Source: JAZRYE01 sp045600585 (GTDB taxonomy: Bacteria; Bacillota_I; Bacilli_A; RFN20; CAG-826). Taken from it: DNA of 64,000 nucleotides. The stretch spans positions 1 to 64,000 of the forward strand of contig JAZRYE010000032.1 of assembly GCA_045600585.1 (NCBI GenBank). Direction: 5' to 3'. This document shows positions 9,479 to 18,221 of the stretch, piece after piece. Under the pieces are notes generated by a model that worked only from the letters and a program-made list of their open reading frames with translations, ran no database searches and was not told the origin of the DNA. Every line of letters starts with the position of its first letter. Position 1 is the first letter of the stretch. Both the position numbers and the translations under genes were made by a program.

Positions 9479-10452
9479 TATTCCTTGTTACCTCCTAGTG
9501 TCATATTTGTCATTAATTTATCTCTTAAGCAAATAAAGATGATGATGATTGGTAACGCCATTGTCATAACTGAAGCCATTCTGTAGTTAAGAGATGTAAC
9601 TCCGTTGATTGATTCATATGACATTTTACGAATACCATAAGCAAGAGTTGGATGTGTATGTAAATATAAGTTTGGTGTTTGGAAGTCATTCCATAATTGG
9701 ACAAAGACGATTAACATAACGGATGCTAATAATTTCTTCGCAAGAGGGAAGACAATTCTAAATAATATTTGGAATTGGTTAGCACCATCAAGTTCTGCAG
9801 CTTCAATATATGAATCAGGTAAGTTTTCAAAGAACGAATAGAATACGAAGAAATACATACCTAAGAAGTTAAACTTCATAATGAAGAAACCTAACCAAGT
9901 ATCTAATAAACCTAATGTTCTTAAAACTGCCATCATGGCAGGGTAGTTACCAACAATAGGAATGATGTAAGTGATTAATGCAATGCCATATACAAACTTA
10001 GAAAATTTGAATTTGTATTTAGCTAATGTATAAGCAACAGTAGCAGGGACAAATACCATAAAGAATGCACCACCAAATGAGTAGATGATTGAGTTAATTA
10101 CCATCTTACCAAAGGTAACAGTTACTGTTCTATCGTATAAGCCATAAGGTGCAAAGACTGTGTAATATGATTCATCCGCTTCAAATGTAAAGTTTTTGAA
10201 TACGCCAACAAAGTTGCTCCATAAAGATTGAATACCGTATTTACCAAAATTAGGAAATCCTAAATAGTTCTTGTCCATGATGATGTCTTTTTCTTCTTTT
10301 AAAGATGTAATGAATGCCCAGAAAAGCATGCCAACAACTAATAAAGAGAAGACAATAAGGACAATACAAACTACAGTGAAAAAGATAAGGCTAGGTAAAT
10401 CTAGTCTACGTTTTACTTTATTTGGTTTGATAACAACAGCATTCTCGTCCAT
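9478..10452 (-). CDS. Carbohydrate ABC transporter permease, MalG type
   Basis: 324 residues with six predicted membrane helices. The EAA cytoplasmic loop EAAELDGANQFQILFRIVFP near residues 210-230 docks the ATPase in family members. It pairs with the neighbouring MalF-type permease and the binding lipoprotein to form a CUT1-type importer for oligosaccharides. The gene starts eight bases after the upstream permease stop and its own stop overlaps the next start codon. No ATPase gene accompanies it, so a shared MsmX-like ATPase encoded elsewhere is expected (inference). Confidence 0.92.
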   Translation of the reverse strand: MDENAVVIKPNKVKRRLDLPSLIFFTVVCIVLIVFSLLVVGMLFWAFITSLKEEKDIIMDKNYLGFPNFGKYGIQSLWSNFVGVFKNFTFEADESYYTVFAPYGLYDRTVTVTFGKMVINSIIYSFGGAFFMVFVPATVAYTLAKYKFKFSKFVYGIALITYIIPIVGNYPAMMAVLRTLGLLDTWLGFFIMKFNFLGMYFFVFYSFFENLPDSYIEAAELDGANQFQILFRIVFPLAKKLLASVMLIVFVQLWNDFQTPNLYLHTHPTLAYGIRKMSYESINGVTSLNYRMASVMTMALPIIIIFICLRDKLMTNMTLGGNKE

Positions 10453-10460
10453 ATAAATAC

Positions 10461-11414
10461 CTATTTTGTTGATGGACCATATTTCTCGAGTAATTTCTTA
10501 ACTCCGAGAGTCAATGGGAATAAGACAACTGTAATTAATAATGAAATACAGCTTAATTGTGGGTAATTTAAAATTGTGTCACTCTTAGAAACATAGTCTG
10601 ATGCTTCTGCTTGATAATATAAGAAGTAACCGATTGTATCTAATTCGTGATGGGAAATCTTAATATGCGCTAAGAACATTTGGTTAGTAAAGATACCAGC
10701 TAAACCAACTACAACGAAAGAAACGATTGTTGGGAAAATTGAAGGAATGACGACGTGAATAAATTCATGCCAAGAATTGCATCCATCAAGTTGAGCCGCT
10801 TCGATTAAAGAAGGGTTGATGTTTCCCATACTACCTGAGAAGAGTAAAACGTTAACGCCAAAGCTCATTGCAACAGAGAAAACGATCATTGCTACTCTAT
10901 TCTTATCAACTCCAGCTGTTGCACTTAATAAGTTCAACGATGGATTGCCAAAAGTTGATCCAATAGCAGAAAGTAAATATGAATAGATAGAAGCAAATAC
11001 AACGCCAGAAATGATTTGTGGCATGAATAAAGTAACTCTAAATATTTTTGATAATGGTCTCTTTTTATAAATATAGAAAGAGAAAATGATAGCGGATGGT
11101 AAGCCAATAATTGTTTCAAAAACGAATAAAATTAATGAGTTAGTAATTAAATAAGGTGATTTTTTAAATGTATCAAATACCTTGCCCATATTTTCAGCAA
11201 AATATTGGAAACCGAATTTTTGACTATAGCCTAAACCAGTATCTTCATATGTGGAGAAAGCCATAATAATACTATTAAAGTTTACATAAATATAAAAAAT
11301 GGCAAATTGAATTAAAGGCAATGTCAAAACCAAGATATAGAAAATTAATCTTTTCTTTTCTCTTGTAAGAGATTTTCTCTTTGGTTTTGGATTACCTGTT
11401 AATGCAGTTGCCAT
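10461..11414 (-). CDS. Carbohydrate ABC transporter permease, MalF/UgpA type
   Basis: 317 residues, basic N-terminus (KPKRKSLTREKKR) followed by six membrane helices. The EAA loop reads EAAQLDGCNSWHEFIHVVIP near residues 207-227. It is the partner of the MalG-type permease immediately downstream. The gene begins 21 bases after the binding-protein stop without an obvious Shine-Dalgarno site, so it is probably translated by coupling within one transcript. Confidence 0.92.
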   Translation of the reverse strand: MATALTGNPKPKRKSLTREKKRLIFYILVLTLPLIQFAIFYIYVNFNSIIMAFSTYEDTGLGYSQKFGFQYFAENMGKVFDTFKKSPYLITNSLILFVFETIIGLPSAIIFSFYIYKKRPLSKIFRVTLFMPQIISGVVFASIYSYLLSAIGSTFGNPSLNLLSATAGVDKNRVAMIVFSVAMSFGVNVLLFSGSMGNINPSLIEAAQLDGCNSWHEFIHVVIPSIFPTIVSFVVVGLAGIFTNQMFLAHIKISHHELDTIGYFLYYQAEASDYVSKSDTILNYPQLSCISLLITVVLFPLTLGVKKLLEKYGPSTK

Positions 11415-11435
11415 AGTTAAATTAGATTTTAAAAA

Positions 11436-13166
11436 TTATTGAACGTAATAGTTAGAAGCCCATAATTCTGGAGAGATTTGGGTTTCAACGAAACAACCTT
11501 TAGCATCGAATCTATTAGCACGAATAGCTTCAATACATGATTTATATGTACCTGGGTGCCAAATAGGAGCATTGATTGAGAAATATAAGTCATCACGTTT
11601 TGCTAAATATGTCTTAGCTGTACTACCAGCATAAGCGACACCATATTTTTTCTTTAAGTTTAAAACTGTCTTTTGATATGGAGTTAAATTAGCATAAACA
11701 TCATCTTTATAGAATTCACAGTTAACACCAGACTTGCAGCAGCCTGTTGTTCTTGTGAAGTCTTCAAGTTCTGCGTCTGTATATAAGAATTGTACAAATT
11801 CTTTAATTGCTCTCTGACAACCTTCAGAAACTCTATTGAAAGCATATTTATTAACTAAGAAGAATGAGTTACCTGTATCCATTAAGCAAGGTGTTTGACC
11901 TTCATCTGGATTAACAGTACCTGTAATCTTTGTAGGAAGAGACATCCAACGAACATCTCTAGGATTTGTTTCTTTATTGTATTCTGGGTGATCACGATAG
12001 AAATCATCGAATCTACCTTGAGCTTCGTTCATCCAATAGTTACCTTCGCAAAGTATGCCGTAATCTTTAGTGTTACCGCCATCACGAGTACCAGCGAGGA
12101 ATAATTTTTGAACAACTTCGTTTGTGTTACCAATTTCATAAGTAACATCTCTATCAAATGCGTGTTTGTTGTTGTAGTTTTCTAAGATTTGCATCATACA
12201 AATGACTGCATATCTTTCTTCTGTCATTCTTGTTTTGTAGCCTTCAGCTTCAGTTAATTGAACTTTTTCAACAATTGGAGTTGGGCATCCACTACCAGGA
12301 ACGATATAATCAACATCATTTTGATAACCAGTGACAACGTTGATTTCACCATTAAATGTATAGAACGAACTCATGCCTTCTTTACCATTTAATGAAGCAA
12401 GCATACCTTCCATCATTAATGCTGAATAGTCTTGGTGGTTGCCAGGGAAAAGAATTGGAGAAACATTTCTACCAGCCATATATTGTGTTAATACGACGAA
12501 TTCTTCTAAAGATGTTGGTAAACCGTCATCATCAGTTCCGAATTGACCATCATTACCACATGCTTTCTTTGTATTAGCATTTCTAACAAATTTATATGTT
12601 TTGCCATTTAATTCATATGGGAAAACTTGTGAATCATCTAAAGAAGGATCCGCAAAGAAGAGATTTCTCTTTGTGAATAATTCATAGTCATATGTAGCGC
12701 CTGGATAAAGTTCATAGTGAGGAAGAGCATAGTATTCTCCACCATATTTAAGAACTGTTTTCATTGTGTCATCAATTTTGCTATCGATTGTTTTGCCATC
12801 AGTGTTTGTTTCCATGACCCAATCGTTGATGTTTAATAATGATCCATTTGCAGCTAAATCTTGAGGGAAGCCTGTATCTTCAGTGATATAGATGTTTTTA
12901 GCTTGGCCTTTCATTGATGATGTATCAACAAGTTTAGTGTGAGATACTTTGATATCAACACCTTTCTTACCTGATTCATATGATTCATCTTTTTTAGCTT
13001 CTTTGAATCTTTCGATTGATCTTTCTAACCATTCTTTACCAACGCCACCATTGTAGTGAAGGATTTGAATTTGAGTTGCTGTACCTTTGCCACCATTACC
13101 GCCGCAAGCGCCAAGTAAAGCAGAAGTCATAGCAATTAATGGGAGTAATAATAAACCTTTTTTCAT
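11436..13166 (-). CDS. Extracellular sugar-binding lipoprotein of the ABC importer
   Basis: 576 residues, with lipoprotein signal (lipobox LLGAC followed by a glycine-rich linker GGNGGKG). It belongs to the extracellular solute-binding protein family 1 by its opening strand (IQILHYNGGVGKEWLERSIERF) and its position before two CUT1 permeases. It is longer than the usual 400-450 residues, as is common for binders of larger oligosaccharides. GAGG lies eight bases before the ATG. Given the two GH28 genes beside it, oligogalacturonides are the likely cargo (inference from context). Confidence 0.9.
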   Translation of the reverse strand: MKKGLLLLPLIAMTSALLGACGGNGGKGTATQIQILHYNGGVGKEWLERSIERFKEAKKDESYESGKKGVDIKVSHTKLVDTSSMKGQAKNIYITEDTGFPQDLAANGSLLNINDWVMETNTDGKTIDSKIDDTMKTVLKYGGEYYALPHYELYPGATYDYELFTKRNLFFADPSLDDSQVFPYELNGKTYKFVRNANTKKACGNDGQFGTDDDGLPTSLEEFVVLTQYMAGRNVSPILFPGNHQDYSALMMEGMLASLNGKEGMSSFYTFNGEINVVTGYQNDVDYIVPGSGCPTPIVEKVQLTEAEGYKTRMTEERYAVICMMQILENYNNKHAFDRDVTYEIGNTNEVVQKLFLAGTRDGGNTKDYGILCEGNYWMNEAQGRFDDFYRDHPEYNKETNPRDVRWMSLPTKITGTVNPDEGQTPCLMDTGNSFFLVNKYAFNRVSEGCQRAIKEFVQFLYTDAELEDFTRTTGCCKSGVNCEFYKDDVYANLTPYQKTVLNLKKKYGVAYAGSTAKTYLAKRDDLYFSINAPIWHPGTYKSCIEAIRANRFDAKGCFVETQISPELWASNYYVQ

Positions 13167-13242
13167 ATTGTTTACCTCGCAAAATTATAAATTTATTTGT
13201 TAAATTTTATATCAATTAAAACACTATTACATATATAAAATA

Positions 13243-14607
13243 TTATTTTATGTCATCAAAGACCATATCTTTTCTTATATCTGGCCTAATAGTAGATATT
13301 TCAATATTTTTTAAGTGCAAATTAATAATGTGTCTAAAGTAGATGCCTTTAGCAGGTAAAACTTTGCCATAGACATATACTTCAGGATATTCTTGAGCCT
13401 CTTCAGGAACTATTTCGTTATATTCATTGCAGCCACCTGCTAATTCAAATTTAATATTTTCTAATGTGATATTTTCCAAGTCATGTCCTGGTAGGCCACA
13501 AATATTTGAAATAAATTGCCATGGGCTGTCTTTGGATTCATTGAGATTTTTAACACCCTCAGCACTACCAAAAATCCAAGGATATTGCTTTCTATCTTTG
13601 TTAACAAAGGAAACATAGTTCCACTCGATAATATCGTAAGGTTCATATGGACCTGTAGCAGTAATATTCTTGATTGTAATATTCTTGATTTGACCAATTT
13701 TAATTCCTTTAGGTCCTCTTAATCTTTTACCCAAATGAATAAACAATGGGCTAGCAACATTTCTCATATTAACATTATCGATATTAATATCATCAATAAT
13801 TGCTCCATCAACAGATTCAATTGCGATACCCGCCATACGTGTTTCACGAATATTAATATCTTTAATATTTATATGTTTAAAACCACCATTGGTTTCTGTA
13901 CCAAACTTAATCGCGTTACATCTAGATTTTAAGTTGCAATTATATATCTCAATATTTTCGCATTCATCAAATCTATTTAATGTGAAAGAAGACTTAACAG
14001 CAATCGCATCATCACCTGCTTCTATATCGCAGTTTTTGATAACGACATTTTTAGAATTGTCAGGAGAAACGCCATCGATATATACACGCATTTTAATATT
14101 ATCTACTAAGACATTATTACAACCGGCAAAATAAATAGCTAAATCCGTTGCGTTATATAGCTCAAAATCTTTAAAAGATAGTTCATCACATTCTTTGAAT
14201 GCAAAGGCTTTTGGTCCTCTATGAACAATGTTTCTAACATTATCTAGATCCCATGTTGATTGCATATCAATAATACCAGGTCCAAAGAACGATATATTTT
14301 TAACGTTTTTTCCAACAAATAAAGAACAGTCAAAATAACTATGAGAAGAGTCTTGGTATAAAGGATAGCTAATCTTTTCTTCAGGTGCATAATCATAGAA
14401 GTTTTCACTTCCTAAAATAAGGCAGCCTTCTTCAAAAACAAAATGAAGATCAGAATGAACAAAGATTGTAGATAAAAGATATTTTCCTTTAGGGAATATT
14501 AATGTTGTTTCTTCATCTAAGCCATCAATAATTGATTGTAGCTTTTTTGATACTAATTCATTTGTGTTAGGTAAAATACCTAATTCGTTAATATTTATAA
14601 TTTTCAT
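13243..14607 (-). CDS. GH28-family protein with divergent active site
   Basis: 454 residues, no signal peptide, right-handed beta-helix of the polygalacturonase family. The Asp motifs are kept: YIDGVSPDN near residue 184 and AGDDAIAVKSS near 205. Where GH28 enzymes have GHG and a later R-x-K, this protein has RCNAIKFGTE and GIAIES, so the usual active-site His and Arg/Lys are absent. It may act on another pectic linkage, or be weak or inactive. I chose ATG 14607 (KIININELG): a TATAAT ends seven bases before it and there is no Shine-Dalgarno site, suggesting a leaderless transcript. The longer reading from 14631 would start inside a palindrome. Confidence 0.82.
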   Translation of the reverse strand: MKIININELGILPNTNELVSKKLQSIIDGLDEETTLIFPKGKYLLSTIFVHSDLHFVFEEGCLILGSENFYDYAPEEKISYPLYQDSSHSYFDCSLFVGKNVKNISFFGPGIIDMQSTWDLDNVRNIVHRGPKAFAFKECDELSFKDFELYNATDLAIYFAGCNNVLVDNIKMRVYIDGVSPDNSKNVVIKNCDIEAGDDAIAVKSSFTLNRFDECENIEIYNCNLKSRCNAIKFGTETNGGFKHINIKDINIRETRMAGIAIESVDGAIIDDINIDNVNMRNVASPLFIHLGKRLRGPKGIKIGQIKNITIKNITATGPYEPYDIIEWNYVSFVNKDRKQYPWIFGSAEGVKNLNESKDSPWQFISNICGLPGHDLENITLENIKFELAGGCNEYNEIVPEEAQEYPEVYVYGKVLPAKGIYFRHIINLHLKNIEISTIRPDIRKDMVFDDIK

Positions 14608-14614
14608 TGTATTA

Positions 14615-14648
14615 ATTATATTACAAAACATTTAAATTTAAATGTTTT
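14615..14648 (-). promoter_or_regulatory. Promoter with a 24-bp perfect palindrome
   Basis: A consensus TATAAT (plus coordinates 14615-14620) is placed seven bases before the GH28 ATG. The region where the -35 box should lie (about 14638-14643) is inside a perfect 24-bp palindrome, 14625-14648 (AAAACATTTAAA and its mirror). This arrangement is typical of an operator that blocks polymerase, so a repressor responding to pectic sugars is plausible. The regulator is not in this window. Confidence 0.5.
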
Positions 14649-14653
14649 TTCAT

Positions 14654-14682
14654 AATAAAAGCCCCTCATTAAGTGAGAGGCT
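14654..14682 (-). terminator. Terminator after the triple-module secreted protein
   Basis: On the minus strand AGCCTCTCA (14682-14674) pairs with TGAGGGGCT (14668-14660) around a five-base loop, then TTTTATTATG follows. It separates the 14703-16556 gene from the GH28/transporter transcript. Confidence 0.75.
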
Positions 14683-14702
14683 ATGTTACTTAAATAGCTC
14701 AA

Positions 14703-16556
14703 TTAAGCTAAGAATTGAAGATTATCGAAGTAATATGTGCCTTGATTACAAGATGAATTGTAAGCTAAGCAATAATGTGTAGATGCTCTTAAAGAATTCA
14801 TTTCAGCTTTTGTAATTGTGTATGTATGCCATTGTCCATCACCTGGAACGGTTTGAGTGCCAGCAAAGTTTGTGATTTGACCATCTGGAGTCATGATATC
14901 AATAGAAATACCAGCAGCATTCATGTGATCACCAAAGAACGTTTTATTGAAATAAATATTGAAGTTCTTATTAGAACCACCACCTTGGACATATTTTAAT
15001 GATGATACACCTTCAGTAGCAAATTCATTTGTGATAGAACCACCAACAGCAGAACCGGCATTAATATAGAAGACATGGTCATTGTAATCTCTTAAATTTT
15101 GTCCGCCTCTTCTATCTTCGGCTCTAGTGTTGTTATAAGCAATTTCAACGTTTTGAGCGGAATTGCCTAAAGCAGTATCTTCAAAGCCTTGAGTTCCTAA
15201 TAATGGTCTTAAGTTATCAATATAGAAAGTACCATTACATTGAGAACCAGCAAATCTTAATGCTCTGAAGTAACCATTTGAATTTACATCCATTTTATCT
15301 TTAGGGATAAATACTGTGTTCCATTTATTTGCATAGAAATTGCCTTTCCATGATTCAATGATTCCATTACCGCATTGGACAGCACCATTGATTTGGCCTG
15401 CAGTTGTAGCATTGACATCTACACCATCAACTTCCTCACTGAAATAGATGTCTAATAAATAGCCAGCGCCTGGGCAATTATCTTTGAATTCTTGTGGTAA
15501 ATACATAGAAATGGCACCAGAAGTTGCTGTTTTTTCAATCTTTAATGATCTATTTCCTTCAGATTTAATGTTGTAGTCAAAGGAGATTTTATCAATTGTA
15601 CCATCATCAGCAAATCTCCAGTCGCCCCAATCTGAACCAGTATGTGTTGCATATCTAGAATCGCTTGAACGGAAGTAGCCAAGACCTCTCCAGTCTGATT
15701 TGCTAACGCCTCTAACTGTACCAGTTTCAAAGCCATAATAGTTTTTATCTTGTGTGCCATGAGAAGCAATTCTGAAATTATCGAAATATAATTCGGCATC
15801 AGCGCCTAATTGTTCAGCGTTAACAAATTGCCAGTTATCAAAATAAGCATCGACTAAATGTTGGTAGAATGTTCTTTCGAAGCAGAATGTCTTCCAATTA
15901 GTATTTAAGCCTGTGCACCAATCTTTTCCTAAGATATCTCCAGAACCTTTATTGTCCATATCATATGGAGTAGCACCAGCGCCTGTACCATCTTTAATTG
16001 TGTATCTTCTGAAGTTGTTATAATTGTCAGAAGCTTTAGCATCGAAATAGATACCTTTAACATTAGGATCAGCAAAAACTTTGTCTAAGTAAGATTTAAC
16101 AAGTCTAAAACGAGCAACAGCTTTACCATCTTCACCATTTGCAACAATCTTTAAAACATGGCTGCCTGAAGTAGCGGTTTCATCTTCAACGATAGCAGCG
16201 CTCTTCTTTAAGTTAATATCAAATAAAGCAAGATCACTTTCGTCTTCGAAGTCAATTGTGCCGATTTGAGCAACTCTTCTTTCATCATTTAAAGCTAATT
16301 TGTTAATAAATGCTTGTGTAGGTTGGCCCTTTTCTTCGATTTCTCCGGCAGGTTCAGTTAATACAGTTGTGCCATTACAATCTGTCCAATATTCTTTTGA
16401 ACCAACGGTTTTAGTTGTTGCAGCAACTGCATCGTAATGATACCACTTACCATCAGCAGTTGACTTTGTTAAACCTTTAGTTCCTAATGCTGCTACAACC
16501 GAGACAGCTAATACGGAAAGACATGCAAATGACGCGATTTTTGTTTTCTTTGTCAT
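14703..16556 (-). CDS. Secreted protein with three copies of a beta-rich module
   Basis: 617 residues with a signal peptide (TKKTKIASFACLSVLAVSVVAAL). About residues 100-260, 265-450 and 455-617 are three related modules. Each runs from a G-x-x-S-L-K/L-x-I strand to a closing motif LYFDNFRI, FYIDNLRPL or YYFDNLQFL. Module 1 also shares YLDKVFADPNVKG and N-N-F-R with the lipoprotein at 219-2267. The all-beta pattern and aromatic-rich ends resemble carbohydrate-binding modules, but I recognise no named CBM family and no catalytic domain. AGAGAGGAC precedes the ATG and a terminator follows the gene, so it may be made in excess as a separate transcript. Confidence 0.75.
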   Translation of the reverse strand: MTKKTKIASFACLSVLAVSVVAALGTKGLTKSTADGKWYHYDAVAATTKTVGSKEYWTDCNGTTVLTEPAGEIEEKGQPTQAFINKLALNDERRVAQIGTIDFEDESDLALFDINLKKSAAIVEDETATSGSHVLKIVANGEDGKAVARFRLVKSYLDKVFADPNVKGIYFDAKASDNYNNFRRYTIKDGTGAGATPYDMDNKGSGDILGKDWCTGLNTNWKTFCFERTFYQHLVDAYFDNWQFVNAEQLGADAELYFDNFRIASHGTQDKNYYGFETGTVRGVSKSDWRGLGYFRSSDSRYATHTGSDWGDWRFADDGTIDKISFDYNIKSEGNRSLKIEKTATSGAISMYLPQEFKDNCPGAGYLLDIYFSEEVDGVDVNATTAGQINGAVQCGNGIIESWKGNFYANKWNTVFIPKDKMDVNSNGYFRALRFAGSQCNGTFYIDNLRPLLGTQGFEDTALGNSAQNVEIAYNNTRAEDRRGGQNLRDYNDHVFYINAGSAVGGSITNEFATEGVSSLKYVQGGGSNKNFNIYFNKTFFGDHMNAAGISIDIMTPDGQITNFAGTQTVPGDGQWHTYTITKAEMNSLRASTHYCLAYNSSCNQGTYYFDNLQFLA

Positions 16557-16775
16557 AAAAAAGTCCTCTCTTTTGAAAATTACATTATGTATTCAAAAAA
16601 TTTATATTATTAATATAACATAGAGTTATTTATTTGCATTATCATTTTTTGCTGTTTCAAATACTATTTAATATATATATATATTAAACAAATGTTACTC
16701 GTGTATACAAATTAAGATATTTTAAGCACATTACAATATATTAGATTAAAATGTGCATATACGCATAAAGTATGA
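16557..16775. other. AT-rich intergenic region with promoter signals
   Basis: This 219-base spacer is very AT-rich and includes an alternating TA run near 16672-16686. On the minus strand, several TATATT/TATAAT-like hexamers lie within 60-90 bases of the secreted protein start, so a promoter is likely, but I cannot pick one pair of boxes. No tRNA, hairpin with T-run or coding frame is seen. Confidence 0.4.
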
Positions 16776-18221
16776 TTAATTCAAGATAATATCTTCTACT
16801 ATTGCATCCGCATGCTCAACGACAATGCCGTTATCTTTATTATTTTTAATTGTTAAGCCGCTAATTGATATTTTATTAAAAGCAGTTGGATAATCTTCAA
16901 ATCCTTTTATTTCAACAAATGGTCTCTCATCGACTTTATCAGCTTTCCAAAAGCAGCGGCCGGTAACTGAACAATTATGAACATTAATATTTTCAAATGT
17001 TGTTATTTGGTTAGATGATTCTCCATCATCGTTATATGGGACCGTAGCAATTCTAATCTGAGCTAATTTTGTATTATAGACATAGATATTTTTAACATAT
17101 CCACCACGTTTTTTTGTAGTTTTGATATGTAGTCCCGCAAGTGATTTTTCAAAATCGTTATCATAGATAAAAACATGAGAAACTCCACCACTAATTTCAC
17201 TACCCATAGCTACACCATGTCCATATATTGTATGACAATCAAAAATATGAATATTACTTGTTTCTCTTGCGATGATATTACCTTCAGGATTCTTGCCGCT
17301 TTTAATAGCGACGCAGTCATCACCGACATCAAAAGTTGTTCCAAATAAAGTGCAATTTGTTGAACTATCAGGATTCCATCCATCACCATTATGAATGCCA
17401 TATGATTTGATAAAGCAATTGCATGTGACTATATTAGAAGAATAAATCATATGGATGTTCCAAGAAGGAGAAAATCCTAATGTTAAACCTGATATAACAA
17501 TATTTTCTGCGTTGGAGATATTGATTAATCTTCCTCTTTTTCTACCTTCCGCACCATTCTTATTAAAGTCTTCTTCTGTTGCAGTTGGTTTTTCTTTTAA
17601 TATCGTGTCTTTCAATAGTTTAAGACCACCACCAATAATAGATCCTTCACCATAAATAACTATGTTAGAAGTTGTATATCCTTTTGTATGATCTAATTCA
17701 CCAATATTAATTAAAGAAGAACGACAAACCATTTCAATTCCTTCAAATCGAGAATTGATATATGGATAATCTAAAGCCATTCCACTGCCTTTAATAACTG
17801 CATCTTTTTCTAAATATATTCTTTTATTAGAAGAGACGAATAATGCTCCACAAAGGTAAGTTCCTTTTTTAAATACTAATTCTTCATCTTCTTTTAAATT
17901 ATTAATAAGATTTTGGATTTCTTTTGTGACGTTATTTGTTCCAGAATTATCACAATTAGCAACTACCTTCTTTCTTTTAGGAAGCGTTCTAATAGTAACC
18001 TCTTCAAAAAGAGAATCAAAAAGCATAATACGAATCTCGTATTTCGTATTTTCTTTTAAATTCTTTATTTCATAATGGGATACTTTTGTTGAACCAATTT
18101 CCTTATCATTAATAAAAATCTTAAAGATAGATTCTTTATAGCAAGATAAATCAGCGTATGATTCATAGAACCAATAAAGAGTTATTTGGTTTTCAAAAGC
18201 AATGTATTTTATTTTATTCAT
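16776..18221 (-). CDS. Fn3-GH28 exo-polygalacturonase type enzyme, cytosolic
   Basis: 481 residues with no signal peptide. Residues 1-85 are a fibronectin-III-like domain, then a GH28 beta-helix. The active-site set is nearly complete: HNGDGWNPDS near residue 277, GDDCVAIKSG near 302, YGHGVAMGSE near 336, and LHIKTT near 371, where His replaces the usual Arg of R-I-K. Fn3-GH28 proteins of this length are typically exo-acting on galacturonan oligomers. The absence of a signal suggests it cuts imported oligogalacturonides. Its ATG overlaps the stop of the upstream glycosidase by eight bases, so the two are translationally coupled. Confidence 0.88.
   Translation of the reverse strand: MNKIKYIAFENQITLYWFYESYADLSCYKESIFKIFINDKEIGSTKVSHYEIKNLKENTKYEIRIMLFDSLFEEVTIRTLPKRKKVVANCDNSGTNNVTKEIQNLINNLKEDEELVFKKGTYLCGALFVSSNKRIYLEKDAVIKGSGMALDYPYINSRFEGIEMVCRSSLINIGELDHTKGYTTSNIVIYGEGSIIGGGLKLLKDTILKEKPTATEEDFNKNGAEGRKRGRLINISNAENIVISGLTLGFSPSWNIHMIYSSNIVTCNCFIKSYGIHNGDGWNPDSSTNCTLFGTTFDVGDDCVAIKSGKNPEGNIIARETSNIHIFDCHTIYGHGVAMGSEISGGVSHVFIYDNDFEKSLAGLHIKTTKKRGGYVKNIYVYNTKLAQIRIATVPYNDDGESSNQITTFENINVHNCSVTGRCFWKADKVDERPFVEIKGFEDYPTAFNKISISGLTIKNNKDNGIVVEHADAIVEDIILN

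Noticed and set aside
16672..16686. TA-repeat tract as an origin or attachment site
   Set aside because: It is a short AT run in an AT-rich spacer, without DnaA boxes or flanking repeats.
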